A stretch of DNA of 64,000 bases from Nostoc sp. JL33 (GTDB taxonomy: Bacteria > Cyanobacteriota > Cyanobacteriia > Cyanobacteriales > Nostocaceae), in assembly GCF_017114985.1 (NCBI RefSeq), contig NZ_JABXKP010000018.1, positions 62,001 to 126,000 on the forward strand, read 5' to 3'. Position 1 is the first letter of the stretch; each line of letters opens with the position of its first letter. The translations under genes were made by a program, and so were the position numbers. Below are positions 18,713 to 28,064 of the stretch, piece by piece. The notes below the pieces were generated by a model. The model ran no database searches. It saw nothing but the letters and a program-made list of their open reading frames with translations, and was not told the origin of the DNA.

Positions 18713-19687
18713 GATCAAATGCAAATAGTTGCCTTCTTTGCTCAGTCTACCCTGTTCCCAGGAGTATTAGCCGTCTAGGCTAAGTACATACGCAAGAAAC
18801 GCTACGAGCGAATTAAACCTTGACTAGAAAGTAGTAGTGCATGTCTTTGACCGTACCAATTTGAGATTTGGGATTTTGGCTTATGGAATTGGTTTTTCGG
18901 TTCGAGCCAGGCCGCTATAGCTGCTCTCAAATCTAAAATCCCCAAGCTGCATCCCAAGAGTGGGTGCAGTCAATTAAAAATTGCAAATCTAAAATCCAAA
19001 ATTCTTTGACATCGCCGACACCTGTGAAATTCCTGAAATATTCTTATTGAAAAGATTGCAATACCAAGCTAACAATATTTGCTGGCGTTTCTCGCACAGG
19101 TGATGCTGTCTTTGTCTGAATTAAAGTATTTGGGCTAACTCCTGCTATCAGGTGGAGCAAGAAGGTGATAATGGCGGCTTGTACAAATTTTTCCAGCATG
19201 GCACGTCTCTCTTTGGGTGGATAGCATTTCAAGTAGAACTGGTTTATTCTAAGTACACCTCGGACTATGGATTTACCGAATTTAACAAAAATAACTTAAT
19301 AATTGCTGAGGCAAATCCTAAAAAAATGTTTAAAATGCTACTGCATCTTTTAGGTAATTCCTTAAGCAAGTCTGATTTCGGTTATCGGTCTAATCACCAC
19401 ATCGCCAAGGATGTGCAGTAAAGGCCGAGATATGAGATTGGGGAGAGTGGGAGTTTTTTGATTTGTTCTTCCCGAAGTCGGGATATTCTATTAGACAGCT
19501 TATGCCGCAAAAAAGTGCCCTTAGTGCCCTTAGAGGTTGAATCTATTGCATAATCACCTTTTGCGCCCTTATTAGAGAAGGAAAAACCAGAAAGGTTTAA
19601 TTTATCTAGCTGGGAACAGTAGAGATCAACCCCAGTTTTGTGCTGTCACCGATAAAATGTATTTAAAGTAGCCACAAATACCCTTCC
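18713..19687. other. Long, mostly non-coding region upstream of clpP
   Basis: About 970 bp with one weak small frame (19044-19199, minus). The rest has low-complexity TTGAGATTTGGGATTTTGGC-like heptad text near 18860-19010 but no convincing gene. The clpP promoter should lie within the last 200 bp. Confidence 0.45.
19044..19199 (-). CDS. Possible small single-pass membrane protein
   Basis: The frame from the ATG at 19199 encodes 51 residues starting MLEKFVQAAIITFLLHLIAG, one hydrophobic helix, with a polar tail. A GAGAGA stretch 9 bases upstream could serve as a ribosome binding site. There is no family match I recognise, and the surroundings are non-coding, so this is only a candidate. Confidence 0.28.
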   Translation of the reverse strand: MLEKFVQAAIITFLLHLIAGVSPNTLIQTKTASPVRETPANIVSLVLQSFQ

Positions 19688-20299
19688 ATGATTCCTATCG
19701 TTATTGAACAATCGGGTCGAGGTGAACGCGCCTTTGACATCTACTCACGGCTGTTACGTGAGCGCATCATATTTTTGGGACAACAAGTTGACAATAACAT
19801 TGCTAACTTGATTGTTGCCCAACTGCTGTATTTGGATGCTGAAGACCCGGAGAAAGACATTTATATGTACGTCAATTCTCCCGGTGGTTCGGTGACGGCT
19901 GGTATGGGCATTTTTGACACTATGAAACATATTCGCCCTGATGTCTGTACAATTTGTACCGGATTGGCGGCGAGTATGGGGGCTTTTCTCCTCAGCGCTG
20001 GTGCTAAGGGTAAGCGGATGAGTCTACCCCATTCTCGGATTATGATTCATCAACCTCTAGGCGGCGCTCAAGGACAGGCGACTGATATTGAAATTCAGGC
20101 GCGGGAAATTCTCTACCACAAGCGGCGGCTAAACGACTATTTAGCTGAACATACAGGTCAACCAATTGAGCGGATTGCTGAAGATACTGAACGTGACTTC
20201 TTCATGTCGCCAGAGGAAGCCAGGGAATACGGTTTAATTGACCAAGTAATTGATCGTCACGCTGCTGGTAGCCGCCCAGCAGTTGCTCTTGTTAATTAA
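19688..20299 (+). CDS. clpP: ATP-dependent Clp protease proteolytic subunit
   Basis: A 203-residue serine peptidase that forms the tetradecameric chamber degrading proteins delivered by ClpC or ClpX. The triad is visible as Ser96 in [14 protein letters not shown], His121 in [14 protein letters not shown], and Asp170 in ERDFFM. The oxyanion loop [10 protein letters not shown] is intact. The start [20 protein letters not shown] fits cyanobacterial ClpP2/ClpP3-type proteins; cyanobacteria carry several clpP paralogues and I cannot say which this is. It is monocistronic here, with a strong bidirectional terminator at 20351-20390. No clpX or clpR lies beside it. Confidence 0.95.
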   Translation: MIPIVIEQSGRGERAFDIYSRLLRERIIFLGQQVDNNIANLIVAQLLYLDAEDPEKDIYMYVNSPGGSVTAGMGIFDTMKHIRPDVCTICTGLAASMGAFLLSAGAKGKRMSLPHSRIMIHQPLGGAQGQATDIEIQAREILYHKRRLNDYLAEHTGQPIERIAEDTERDFFMSPEEAREYGLIDQVIDRHAAGSRPAVALVN

Positions 20300-20350
20300 T
20301 AGTCACGATTGCTAAATGGTGATTTACCAGTTTTAATTCCCTTAAACCCT

Positions 20351-20390
20351 AAAAATAACCCCTCTTTATAAGTGAAGAGGGGTTATTTTT
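20351..20390. terminator. Bidirectional terminator after clpP
   Basis: AAAAATAACCCCTCTT pairs with AAGAGGGGTTATTTTT around an 8-base loop. The 16-bp stem has T or A tracts on both sides. Confidence 0.85.
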
Positions 20391-20483
20391 GGAATGGGTG
20401 GACTTGTTCAGGTACTTAATACCAGATTTGGACAAATGACTAACTAAAATCCCGCTAGTGGTCTGTCAAGTCAAGTTTGCTAG

Positions 20484-20538
20484 GTTCGTAGTGAGCGCTT
20501 TAGCGCTCAAATCAAGGACTAAAGTCCTTACTACGAAC
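20484..20538. repeat. Palindromic dispersed repeat
   Basis: GTTCGTAGTGAGCGCTTTAG and, at the other end, TCCTTACTACGAAC form an outer inverted repeat. Inner pairs AGCGCTTTAGCGCT and GGACTAAAGTCC are also palindromic. This is a typical multi-stem cyanobacterial intergenic repeat. Confidence 0.75.
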
Positions 20539-20549
20539 TTATTCATCCA

Positions 20550-21191
20550 TCAAAGTTGGTCTGGTGGACTTGGCTGAGATTGGAGATATTGGAGGAATTT
20601 GTGCAATTTATCATCGGTCAGCAAAAAACGCGATCGCTTACCGTAGGTTTTAATCAGATGCTCCCGTCCCTGTTCTGTTGTCCAGCCTAAACGCTGCATT
20701 TGGACATTGGTCTTAGCCAATATCCGAGATAAATCCTCAGAAGATATTCTAGTAATTACATTGTCTGATTCTTCTGAGTATGTAGAGAAATCTTGGAACT
20801 CTTCATATTCCGCGTCAAAATCCGTGAGGGATTCTATTGTAGGTAGAGATAGAAGGTATTGGAAGAAGTCTAGTAATTCTACTTCTGTCAGTAAGGTACG
20901 CGATCGCTTCCCATAAGTTTTTTTGAGATGTTCCCGTCCCTCCTCTTCTGTCCACCATAACCGTTTGATTTCAAAATTAATTTTAGCAATCAGAACTTCG
21001 TGTAATGTTGGTGTCGGTTGAGATGCAAGGTATTGCCCGAAGTCTAGTAATTCCTCATCGGTTAGCAAAAAACGCGATCGCTTCCCATAGGTTTTAATCA
21101 GATGATCCCGTCCCTGTTCTTTTGTCAACCCTAATCGCTGCATTTCACAATCTGTTTGAGCAATTACTTCAGAAAAATTCACAGGTTCCAT
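20550..21191 (-). CDS. Protein with three copies of a TYGKRSR helical domain
   Basis: A 213-residue protein made almost entirely of a repeated unit of about 50 residues, at roughly 8-58, 64-116 and 155-207. Each copy reads approximately I-A-x-T-x-x-x-x-Q-R-L-G-W-T-x-E-Q-G-R-E-H-L, then KTYGKRSR and LLT-x-x-E-L, then F-x-x-Y-L. The same unit occurs once at the C-terminus of the upstream protein (21265-22152). Similar helical tails occur on some single-strand annealing and phage recombination proteins, so a nucleic-acid role is possible but is inference. The genes are codirectional, 73 bp apart, with an ACTAATG heptamer repeat between them. The third copy is separated by an acidic linker. Confidence 0.8.
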   Translation of the reverse strand: MEPVNFSEVIAQTDCEMQRLGLTKEQGRDHLIKTYGKRSRFLLTDEELLDFGQYLASQPTPTLHEVLIAKINFEIKRLWWTEEEGREHLKKTYGKRSRTLLTEVELLDFFQYLLSLPTIESLTDFDAEYEEFQDFSTYSEESDNVITRISSEDLSRILAKTNVQMQRLGWTTEQGREHLIKTYGKRSRFLLTDDKLHKFLQYLQSQPSPPDQL

Positions 21192-21264
21192 AGCTTCGTT
21201 ACTCTTTCAACAGCCTACGTCATTAGTCCTTACAAATAACTAATGACTAATGACAAAGGACAAA

Positions 21265-22152
21265 TCAAAATCCCGCTATTGGATCTGGCTCAGATTGGAG
21301 GTATTTAAGGAATCCATGCAATTCTTCTTCAGTTAGCAAGGTGCGCCCCCGTTTACCGTAGGTTTTAATCAGATGCTCTCGTCCCTGTTCTGGTGTCCAC
21401 CCTAAACGCTGAAGTTCGACATCTGTTTTAGCAATTACATCCGATAAATCCACGGGATCAGCTTTCTTCTTTCTCTTTCCTGTCGCTGGCGGGGTGGCGA
21501 TATCCTCTTGAGGGCTGTAACTCCGAGGTGTAAATGGTGTAACATTATTCACAGAAATTGCTGGAAAGCTTTGATTTTCCATCTGGTTATCAGAGGGCAT
21601 TTCCAAGTTTTCAACCCGAAGATCAAATTCTAGCTCCCGGTTGGCACTCAGAGGAAGGTTTTGACCTAAATCCTGACTATAGGTATCACTTGCTGGCGGC
21701 ACAGTATTACTGTACCCGTACTCTTCGTTACTGCTTGTAACTACTTCTGGTTTGATGTTCCGTACTCTGGAAGGCGGCAGAGATATTTCTTTGTCACTGA
21801 CCACTGACCATTGACTACCAAGAAAATCCTCATCTTTTGTAGAGGAATAGGCAGCAGGCTCATTCAATCCACCTTTGGTGTTCAAGGAAGGGTTTAGCTG
21901 CGCCGGGGAAATTGGATCTGAGGTAAATGCCACTGATTCTGGTGGCGCATTTGTAATACCCAAAACTATCAGCGCTCTAGTTCTGGCTTGGTCTTCTGCT
22001 GCTTCTACTGTTTCTGCTGCTGCCATACCCGTAGCACGGGTTACGCCTTCAATTTGCACGCTTGCCCGGACAATATATTTTCCTTGAAAAATTTGTACTA
22101 ATTCAGAAATCAGACTGCCCTTGGGATACAAGCTCTGGAATTGAGCCAACAT
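21265..22152 (-). CDS. Rad52-like N-terminus with one TYGKRGR C-terminal domain
   Basis: A 295-residue protein. The first 66 residues (MLAQFQSLYPKGSLISELVQ ... ending AAEDQARTRALIVLGI) resemble the strand-helix pattern of Rad52/Sak-type annealing proteins, especially the A-E-x-A-x-x-x-A-x-x-x-A-L-x-x-L-G-I ending; this is similarity by eye. A polar, probably disordered linker of about 165 residues follows, part of which (QWSVVSDKE) is encoded by a GTCAGTG heptamer repeat. The C-terminal unit (about 238-291) contains TPEQGREHLIKTYGKRGRTL. It is probably cotranscribed with the three-repeat gene downstream. Confidence 0.72.
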   Translation of the reverse strand: MLAQFQSLYPKGSLISELVQIFQGKYIVRASVQIEGVTRATGMAAAETVEAAEDQARTRALIVLGITNAPPESVAFTSDPISPAQLNPSLNTKGGLNEPAAYSSTKDEDFLGSQWSVVSDKEISLPPSRVRNIKPEVVTSSNEEYGYSNTVPPASDTYSQDLGQNLPLSANRELEFDLRVENLEMPSDNQMENQSFPAISVNNVTPFTPRSYSPQEDIATPPATGKRKKKADPVDLSDVIAKTDVELQRLGWTPEQGREHLIKTYGKRGRTLLTEEELHGFLKYLQSEPDPIAGF

Positions 22153-22576
22153 AATACTGCTACCAATCTAAATATTTTTAATAACGGGGTCGATACTGCC
22201 TGTATGCTCAAGCGAGGTAAGCTGCCCTTACTTTAATTTACATCTATTCGATACCCAGGATGCCTGTCAATATTACATTTTTTGATTTTTTATTGCTAAC
22301 CGAAACAGTGCTGAATCCTGAATCAGTGCTGAGTCCCCGTTCACCCTACAGCCCTCCTTTGCATCCTACAACGGGCATCTCCCAAGGGGAGAAGATGTGA
22401 TATTCGGTTAAGATGATCAACCCAACCTTCCGCCTCAGTCCCACCAACTTTTTTACTTGGTTGTATAACCTCCACCATAATGAAAGCTACATCCAAATTA
22501 CCTCCAAAATCAGCATAGCGGTGATTGTAAATAATTGATATGCGATCGCGAGCGATCGCGCTTTATCTATGTATGG
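22153..22576. other. Gap with a possible decayed reading frame
   Basis: The minus strand between about 22555 and 22360 is open without an ATG (IIYNHRYADFGGNLDVAF, then a further 40 residues to a stop). It may be a gene relic, but I cannot place the family. Two overlapping HIP1-like GCGATCGC sites are at 22541-22560. Confidence 0.35.
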
Positions 22577-22903
22577 CTATGTCTTTTTAATTCCATCTTC
22601 AATCTTTTCTAAGCTCACATCCGCCTGATCCGATTTTGCATAAATGAGTAGAAGTAAGACAGATTCAGGTGAGACAACTTAATAAATCACCCAATATCCA
22701 CCACTTTTACCCGTCGGGATATCACTGTTTTTTGCTCTAACTTTAAAAACGGTCAAGTCTATCCCAGAGATTTGATCACCGATAAAATTTCCAGCCTCTA
22801 GTTGATCGATAATGGGTTGAATATCAATTTAAATTTGCCGATAGCGTTTAGTCAGAGTTTTGAGACGGCGTTTGAAGGGAGGTGTAAAGCGAACTTCTGC
22901 CAT
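22577..22903 (-). pseudogene. RelE-family toxin inactivated by two nonsense codons
   Basis: Read from ATG 22901-22903 the frame gives MAEVRFTPPFKRRLKTLTKR, stop at codon 25, then IDIQPIIDQLEAGNFIGDQI, TVFKVRAKNSDIPTGKSGGY, a second stop at codon 75, and PESVLLLLIYAKSDQADVSL before the natural TAG at 22577-22579. This is the full length (108 codons) of a RelE/ParE-type mRNA interferase. Both stops are TAA (22829-22831 and 22679-22681), and each could derive from CAA by one C-to-T change. The start lies 4 bp after the antitoxin stop, the normal arrangement of such pairs. Confidence 0.88.
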
Positions 22904-22907
22904 AAAT

Positions 22908-23165
22908 CTAGGCTTCGATATCGTCCCAAAGCTCTGAAACTGGGAAAGTTTGTCCTACTGCTGCTTGTCGCACAGACTCTTGCAAATCGGCTAATATTTG
23001 TGCTTTTGGCTCTTGTTCATCAATCCAAGCTAAACCACTGACGTTATCAGAATTTATGGAACTTATCAGCTGTTGCCAAAGTTCTACAGGGATTAGTACA
23101 TCTGTTGTTTCTCCATTTACGTTGGTGACATAACGAATTTGACTTTCAATTTGTGCGATTATCAT
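22908..23165 (-). CDS. Antitoxin of the RelE-type pair
   Basis: An 85-residue protein from the ATG at 23165 (MIIAQIESQIRYVTNVNGET), preceded by GGAGAA nine bases upstream, which decides this start over an upstream in-frame one. TDVLIPVELWQQLISSI resembles the N-terminal part of cyanobacterial Phd/DUF-type antitoxins, and the acidic tail ending in SELWDDIEA would bind the toxin. The partner gene immediately downstream is dead, so this antitoxin either persists without function or counters a homologous toxin elsewhere. Confidence 0.75.
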   Translation of the reverse strand: MIIAQIESQIRYVTNVNGETTDVLIPVELWQQLISSINSDNVSGLAWIDEQEPKAQILADLQESVRQAAVGQTFPVSELWDDIEA

Positions 23166-23244
23166 TATGCTTAGTTCTCCTGTTATGCTTTTTGGCACCA
23201 AATCGCTTTTTTCAACAACCACCAAACAGCATTTTGTATTTTTA

Positions 23245-23295
23245 GCGATAGGTTAGGCTACGCGTAGACGCGGAGCGGCTTGTCGTAGACATCGC
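23245..23295. repeat. Small dispersed palindromic repeat
   Basis: GCGATAGGTTAGGCTACGCG ... GTCGTAGACATCGC. It shares GTCGTAGACATCGC with the insertion inside the Rpn gene at 26677-26707 and with the copy at 27916-27944. Confidence 0.7.
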
Positions 23296-23528
23296 ACCAC
23301 TAAACTATAATTTTATCGGCTTTTTTAGGGTAAATTGTTGACTTGACTGGGAGTATCACAACCCACATTCCGCACGCGCAAGTGTCAAAAAAGACTCCCA
23401 AGAGAAAAAATCGGAGATTACCAATTTAATTAAATCAACCTAACGAGGAAGACTAAATCACCAAAAAGCTGTTAGTTAATAACTAGTGAGTTTTTGCCAA
23501 ACATGATTTTGATAGCAGACAAATTGCG

Positions 23529-25106
23529 ATGAATACAGCTAATTTCCCGTGGCTGACGACGATTATTCTGTTGCCGATAGCGGCATCGCTACTGATTCCC
23601 ATCATCCCGGATAAAGAAGGCAAAACAGTGCGCTGGTACTCCCTGATCGTAGGGCTGATCGATTTTGCACTAATTGTTTACGCTTTTTATACTGGGTATG
23701 ATTTCTCTAATCCAGATTTGCAGTTGGTGGAGAGTTACCCTTGGGTACCGCAACTGGATTTGAATTGGTCAGTAGGGGCAGATGGCTTGTCGATGCCCCT
23801 AATTATTTTGACTGGATTCATTACCACGCTGGCGATTTTAGCAGCTTGGCCTGTGACCTTTAAGCCCAAGCTATTTTACTTCTTGATTTTGGCGATGTAT
23901 GGCGGTCAAATTGCCGTGTTCGCCGTCCAGGATATGCTGTTATTTTTCCTGGTGTGGGAACTGGAACTGGTGCCGATATACTTTCTACTGTCAATTTGGG
24001 GAGGCAAAAGGCGGCAGTATGCAGCGACCAAATTCATTTTATACACTGCTGGTGGTTCGCTGTTTATTTTGCTGTCTGCCTTGACAATGGGATTTTACGG
24101 CGATACGGTGACGTTCGACATGCGATCGCTCGCCTTAAAAGACTTCGCCCTCAATTTCCAACTAGCCGCCTATGCTGGCTTCCTAATTGCCTACGCCGTC
24201 AAGTTGCCGATTATTCCCTTGCACACTTGGCTACCTGATGCCCACGGCGAAGCGACAGCCCCCGTGCATATGTTGTTGGCAGGTATTCTCCTGAAAATGG
24301 GCGGTTACGCTTTAATTCGGATGAATGCCCAAATGCTCCCCGATGCCCACGCTTATTTTGCACCAGTGTTGGTGGTTTTGGGGGTAGTTAATATCATCTA
24401 CGCTGCCTTGACATCCTTTGCCCAGCGCAACCTGAAGCGAAAAATTGCCTATTCCTCAATTTCCCACATGGGCTTTGTGATGATTGGTATAGCCTCCTTC
24501 ACCGATTTGGGATTGAGTGGGGCAGTCTTGCAAATGGTTTCCCACGGGTTAATTGGGGCGAGTTTATTCTTCCTGGTTGGCGCAACTTACGATCGCACAC
24601 ACACCCTGATGTTGGATGAAATGGGCGGTGTTGCCAAAAGAATGCCGAAGATTTTCGCCATGTTCACCACTTGTTCGATGGCTTCTTTGGCACTGCCAGG
24701 GATGAGCGGTTTTGTGGCAGAATTAATGGTATTTGTTGGCTTTGCTACTAGCGATGCTTATAGCTCTACTTTCAAAGTCATTGTCGTATTATTGATGGCA
24801 GTTGGAGTTATTTTAACTCCGATTTATCTGCTGTCGATGTTGCGAGAAATTTTCTACGGAGAAGAGAACAAGGAATTAGTTTCTCACCAAGCTTTGATAG
24901 ATGCCGAACCCCGCGAAATATTTATCATTGCCTGTTTGCTGGTGCCAATTATTGGTATTGGTTTCTATCCCAAATTGCTGACTCAGATGTACGACTCCAC
25001 AACGGTACAATTGACAGCAAGATTGCGTGGTTCCGTGCCGACATTAGCACAGCAAAAAGAAGAAACGCTAAAGGTTTCTTTGAGTGCGCCTCAAATCGCT
25101 AATTAA
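23529..25106 (+). CDS. ndhD: NAD(P)H-quinone oxidoreductase subunit 4 (NdhD1-type)
   Basis: A 525-residue polytopic thylakoid protein, one of the antiporter-like proton-pumping subunits of NDH-1, which takes electrons from ferredoxin to plastoquinone in respiration and cyclic flow. Family features are [20 protein letters not shown], the TM5 glutamate in [40 protein letters not shown] with the conserved lysine, and [20 protein letters not shown]. It has about 14 hydrophobic helices. It resembles the NdhD1 (respiratory/cyclic) type more than the CO2-uptake types, judged from the start [20 protein letters not shown]. ndhF is not adjacent in the window. A terminator follows. Confidence 0.95.
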   Translation: MNTANFPWLTTIILLPIAASLLIPIIPDKEGKTVRWYSLIVGLIDFALIVYAFYTGYDFSNPDLQLVESYPWVPQLDLNWSVGADGLSMPLIILTGFITTLAILAAWPVTFKPKLFYFLILAMYGGQIAVFAVQDMLLFFLVWELELVPIYFLLSIWGGKRRQYAATKFILYTAGGSLFILLSALTMGFYGDTVTFDMRSLALKDFALNFQLAAYAGFLIAYAVKLPIIPLHTWLPDAHGEATAPVHMLLAGILLKMGGYALIRMNAQMLPDAHAYFAPVLVVLGVVNIIYAALTSFAQRNLKRKIAYSSISHMGFVMIGIASFTDLGLSGAVLQMVSHGLIGASLFFLVGATYDRTHTLMLDEMGGVAKRMPKIFAMFTTCSMASLALPGMSGFVAELMVFVGFATSDAYSSTFKVIVVLLMAVGVILTPIYLLSMLREIFYGEENKELVSHQALIDAEPREIFIIACLLVPIIGIGFYPKLLTQMYDSTTVQLTARLRGSVPTLAQQKEETLKVSLSAPQIAN

Positions 25107-25145
25107 GTTGCGATCGCTACTTTAGTTTAAATATTTATTGCTTTG

Positions 25146-25173
25146 AGGGCGGGTTTTATACCTGCCCTTTTTA
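25146..25173 (+). terminator. Terminator after ndhD
   Basis: AGGGCGGGT and ACCTGCCCT form a stem around TTTAT, followed by TTTTTATT. One C-C or bulge position is present, but the U tract is good. Confidence 0.75.
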
Positions 25174-25420
25174 TTACTCACTCGTAACTTTTGATTCGTT
25201 AAAGCAAAAAACTCATCGAATTGATCCCAAAAATCGGGAGCATCTCAATGAGTGTAAAAAGCCTTGTAATACCTCACCCCAACCCTCTCCGAACCCACGG
25301 AGAGGGAGCAAGAATCTTGTTTCTTGTCTGGTATATTTGCTTTCACTGAGATGCTTCCCAAAAATGCTGTATGTGGTAAGTGAGTAAATGTATTTTTTAC
25401 AATTTTCATATAAATAGATT

Positions 25421-25690
25421 TTAAGCTGATTGATTTGTTTGCAACCAGTTAAGTAAATCTTCCGTAGCAGTAAAATCTAACAAAGCTTTGCCAAGGGTTT
25501 CTAATTGATTTAAAGAAAGAGATTTGATGCGCTCTTGCAATTCTGGTGATAATTCTCCCACTCGTCTTTGTAGTAACCTTAAAATCAGCCGTTGTTCACC
25601 TTCTTGTTTACCTTCTTGTTTTCCGCGCTCGTAGCCGATGCGCTCACCTGTCGTTATATATCTCATAGTCCGCTCCTGCTCAAATTTCAT
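25421..25690 (-). pseudogene. Tandem-duplicated 3' end of a DUF4351/Rpn-like gene
   Basis: The 89 codons (MKFEQERTMRYITTGERIGY ... LLNWLQTNQSA) are a near copy of the last 90 residues of the neighbouring gene at 25702. The non-coding flank AAATAGATTTTAAGCTGATTG is repeated too. The unit carries a KQEGKQEGEQ repeat and the DUF4351-like tail LILRLLQRRVGELSPELQER, but no nuclease core. It is a duplication product and not an independent gene. Confidence 0.85.
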
Positions 25691-25701
25691 AAAAATAGAT
25701 T

Positions 25702-26720
25702 TTAAGCTGATTGATTTGTTTGCAACCAGTTAAGTAAATCTTCCGTAGCAGTAAAATCTAATAAAGCTTCGCCAAGGTTTTCTAACTGATTTAAAGAAAG
25801 AGATTGGATGCGCTCTTGCAATTCTGGTGATAATTCTCCCACTCGCCTTTGTAGTAACCTTAAAATCAGCCGTTGTTGACCTTTTTGTTGACCTTTTTGT
25901 TCACCTTCTTGTTTTCCGCGCTCGTAGCCGATGCGTTCACTTGTAGTTATATATCTCATAGTCCGCTCCTGCTCAAATTGTTTAAACTCTTTCCAAAACT
26001 GATTTTCCAATGCCTTTGGTAATATCATAACCCAATCGATAAATCGATACAGATTACGAATATCCTGCTCTTCTAAGCCCAAATCATATAGCCTGCGAAT
26101 TAAGCTAAACTTCCATATTTTGCGTTGTTCAGGTGATGAACGTGTCTGCTGCGTTTTCAAATGCGCCATGACGACAGTTGCAAATGGATTATCGCTATTT
26201 TCTAACTCCTGAAAGCGATTTTCGTAATCCAAAAGTTTAACACTGCCAAATTCAAAATTTAAGCGAGTATTGGGATAATTGTAACTGTAATTACTTGGTC
26301 GCCATTCTCTGTTTGGATCACAGAGAATTGCAAGGCTCGTTGCTGGTTGATCAAAGCGGTCAAATATGCGAAAGTTGTACGTAAACATCCGCTTAGGAAA
26401 GTTATCTTCTTTTTGTGCCTGAATTTCAACATGGACTAATAACCAAAGTTCTTCCCCTTGGGTTTGCCAAACTTTGACTAATTGATCAGCATATCGCTTA
26501 CCCTGTTCGGCTATGGCTACGCCAGGCAAGCTACACGAGCTATTTGCTGAAATTCTTTATCTAGAAATTCGTAGGGGCGTTCCCAATCAATTAATGCAGA
26601 AGTTTCTGGAAAAAAGAAATGCATTGCTTGGGGAAAATAAGCTTCTATAATTTCTTTCCAAGGGCTATCAAAATCAGCGCGTAGGCGTAGCCCGTCGTAG
26701 ACATCGCTAATATTGGTCAT
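25702..26720 (-). pseudogene. Rpn/PD-(D/E)XK transposase-nuclease family gene disrupted by small repeats
   Basis: The 5' part (ATG 26720) gives MTNISDVYDGLRLRADFDSP, then WKEIIEAYFPQAMHFFFP and EFLDKEFQQIARV, and ends early. The next frame continues from 26529 with AIAEQGKRYADQLVKVWQT, the core ELWLLVHVEIQAQKEDNFPK with the nuclease E-x-Q/K signature, and a DUF4351 tail. The expected sequence across the break is QQIAR-D-AEQGKRY. A short segment, GTAGCTTGCCTGGCGTAGCC, lies exactly there and shifts the frame. A second small repeat (26677-26707) adds about ten in-frame codons near the start. The gene was therefore probably a whole Rpn-like gene of about 310 codons. Confidence 0.82.
26677..26707. 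repeat. Small dispersed repeat inside the Rpn reading frame
   Basis: The sequence (minus strand GCGATGTCTACGACGGGCTA, then CGCCTACGC) is identical over 29 bp to the intergenic copy at 27916-27944. In the gene it encodes DVYDGLRLR between MTNIS and ADFDSPWKE. Confidence 0.85.
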
Positions 26721-26854
26721 ATTTATCCAAGAGGCTGATTTTCGTCAGATTAATGTGGATACTGGAATGCACAATCATTTTACCCTTGTATATCTACTTA
26801 ATTATCGATACATTTCCTACAATCAAGGTACAATCAGATTTGGTAAAACCACTC

Positions 26855-27577
26855 ATGTTAAACTACAATCCGTTGCATTGTTTGCCATCTTCCGAAGAAC
26901 TACCCGACTCAGATGATACCTCTGTGGATAATGAACTCCAAAATTTAATTCCCGGCTTGCTGAAAACGATCCTAGCTTTGGTTTGGTGCGATCGCTGGGA
27001 TTGGTTCTTTGGTGTTGATATGGGTATTTATTATCACCCAGATAAACCAGCAATTGTCCCTGATGGGTTTCTCAGTTTAGGAGTTAAACGCTTTATTGAT
27101 GAGGACTTACGTCTAAGTTATGTGCTATGGGAAGAAAATAAACCGCCAATTTTAGCGCTAGAAGTTGTTTCCCAAATATATCGGGAAGAATACAGCACCA
27201 AGAAAGAATTTTATGCCAAAGAATTAGGAATTTTGTACTACGTTGTATATAGTCCCTTTCGTCGTAAAAATCCACCTTTGGAGGTGTATCACTTAGTTGA
27301 TGGGGAATATATTTTAATGTCAGGAAATCCCGTTTGGCTACCAGAGATTGGTTTAGGAATTGGGGGAGAACGGGGAATTTATCAAGGTATCGTGCGGGAA
27401 TGGCTGTACTGGTATGACGAGGAAGGGCAAAGATTGCTAACACCAGAAGAACGCATTAGGGAAGCCGAAGAACGCACGGCTTTTGAAGAACAGCGACGTG
27501 TGGAAGTAGAACAACAGGTGAAAATGTTAACGGAAAGGTTGAAAGCGCTTGGTGTTGATCCAGAAACTTTCTCATAG
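26855..27577 (+). CDS. Uma2 family endonuclease (DUF820)
   Basis: A 240-residue PD-(D/E)XK-fold protein of the family expanded in cyanobacteria. Core features are WFFGVDMGIYYHPDKPAIVP, DGFLSLGV, PILALEVVSQIYREEYSTKK (the E-V-x-S catalytic-strand region) and ELGILYYVVYSPF. A charged coiled coil fills the last 55 residues (EERIREAEERTAFEEQRRVE). I chose the ATG at 26855 (MLNYNPLHCL) over an in-frame start 102 bp upstream because the family begins here. The cellular role of Uma2 proteins is unproven. It is divergent from the broken Rpn gene, which is also a nuclease-fold gene. Confidence 0.88.
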   Translation: MLNYNPLHCLPSSEELPDSDDTSVDNELQNLIPGLLKTILALVWCDRWDWFFGVDMGIYYHPDKPAIVPDGFLSLGVKRFIDEDLRLSYVLWEENKPPILALEVVSQIYREEYSTKKEFYAKELGILYYVVYSPFRRKNPPLEVYHLVDGEYILMSGNPVWLPEIGLGIGGERGIYQGIVREWLYWYDEEGQRLLTPEERIREAEERTAFEEQRRVEVEQQVKMLTERLKALGVDPETFS

Positions 27578-27600
27578 ATTAACCAAATTTTGTAATTGCT

Positions 27601-27907
27601 AGGACTTACGTATTGACAAGAAATACCAAATCAGAGTTTGAGAGATATTTTGCGTAAGTTCTAGATTTTTCAGATTATTTAGTAATATGAAGATTACTTG
27701 AGCTAAAAGCCAAGGAACTTCAGTTCCTTGTGGGACATGGGTTTTACGTTAAGTTGACACGCATGAGCTTTTGCTCTGTGCCCCTACAGCATGATCTATT
27801 TACGTAGTTTACCGCCGTAGGCATCGCAGGATAATTAAGAAAAGCCTGAAAACTTCCTCAAGATCGTTAATTGGGATCGCGATGCATTTGTACAGTGCGT
27901 AAGTCCT
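27601..27907. mobile_element. MITE-like element with AGGACTTACG ends
   Basis: Left end AGGACTTACGTATTGAC and right end ...GTGCGTAAGTCCT are inverted repeats (10 bp perfect). The interior has no gene. Its right 128 bp (27780-27907) is the inverted copy of 1631-1758. A shorter inverted pair, CTAGGACTTACG and CGTAAGTTCTAG, at 27599-27664 may be a nested solo element. Mobility would need a transposase in trans; this is inferred from structure only. Confidence 0.6.
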
Positions 27908-27915
27908 AATTGCAA

Positions 27916-27944
27916 GCGATGTCTACGACGGGCTACGCCTACGC
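27916..27944. repeat. Small dispersed repeat, intergenic copy
   Basis: GCGATGTCTACGACGGGCTA continuing CGCCTACGC is identical to the copy inserted in the Rpn gene (26677-26707), in opposite orientation. Confidence 0.85.
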
Positions 27945-28064
27945 GTCTACAACTGACGAGACAGAAATTCTGGACTAAAATCTCACATTTGAACCCATCA
28001 CCCGCCATAGGTTAGAAACCTACGGCTAATAGCCAAAGTCCTCTCAAGAGGACTAAACAATAAT

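Noticed and set aside
22360..22555. Decayed minus-strand gene (IIYNHRYADFGGNLDVAF...)
   Set aside because: Open for about 60 codons but without a start or family match; recorded only as a possible relic.
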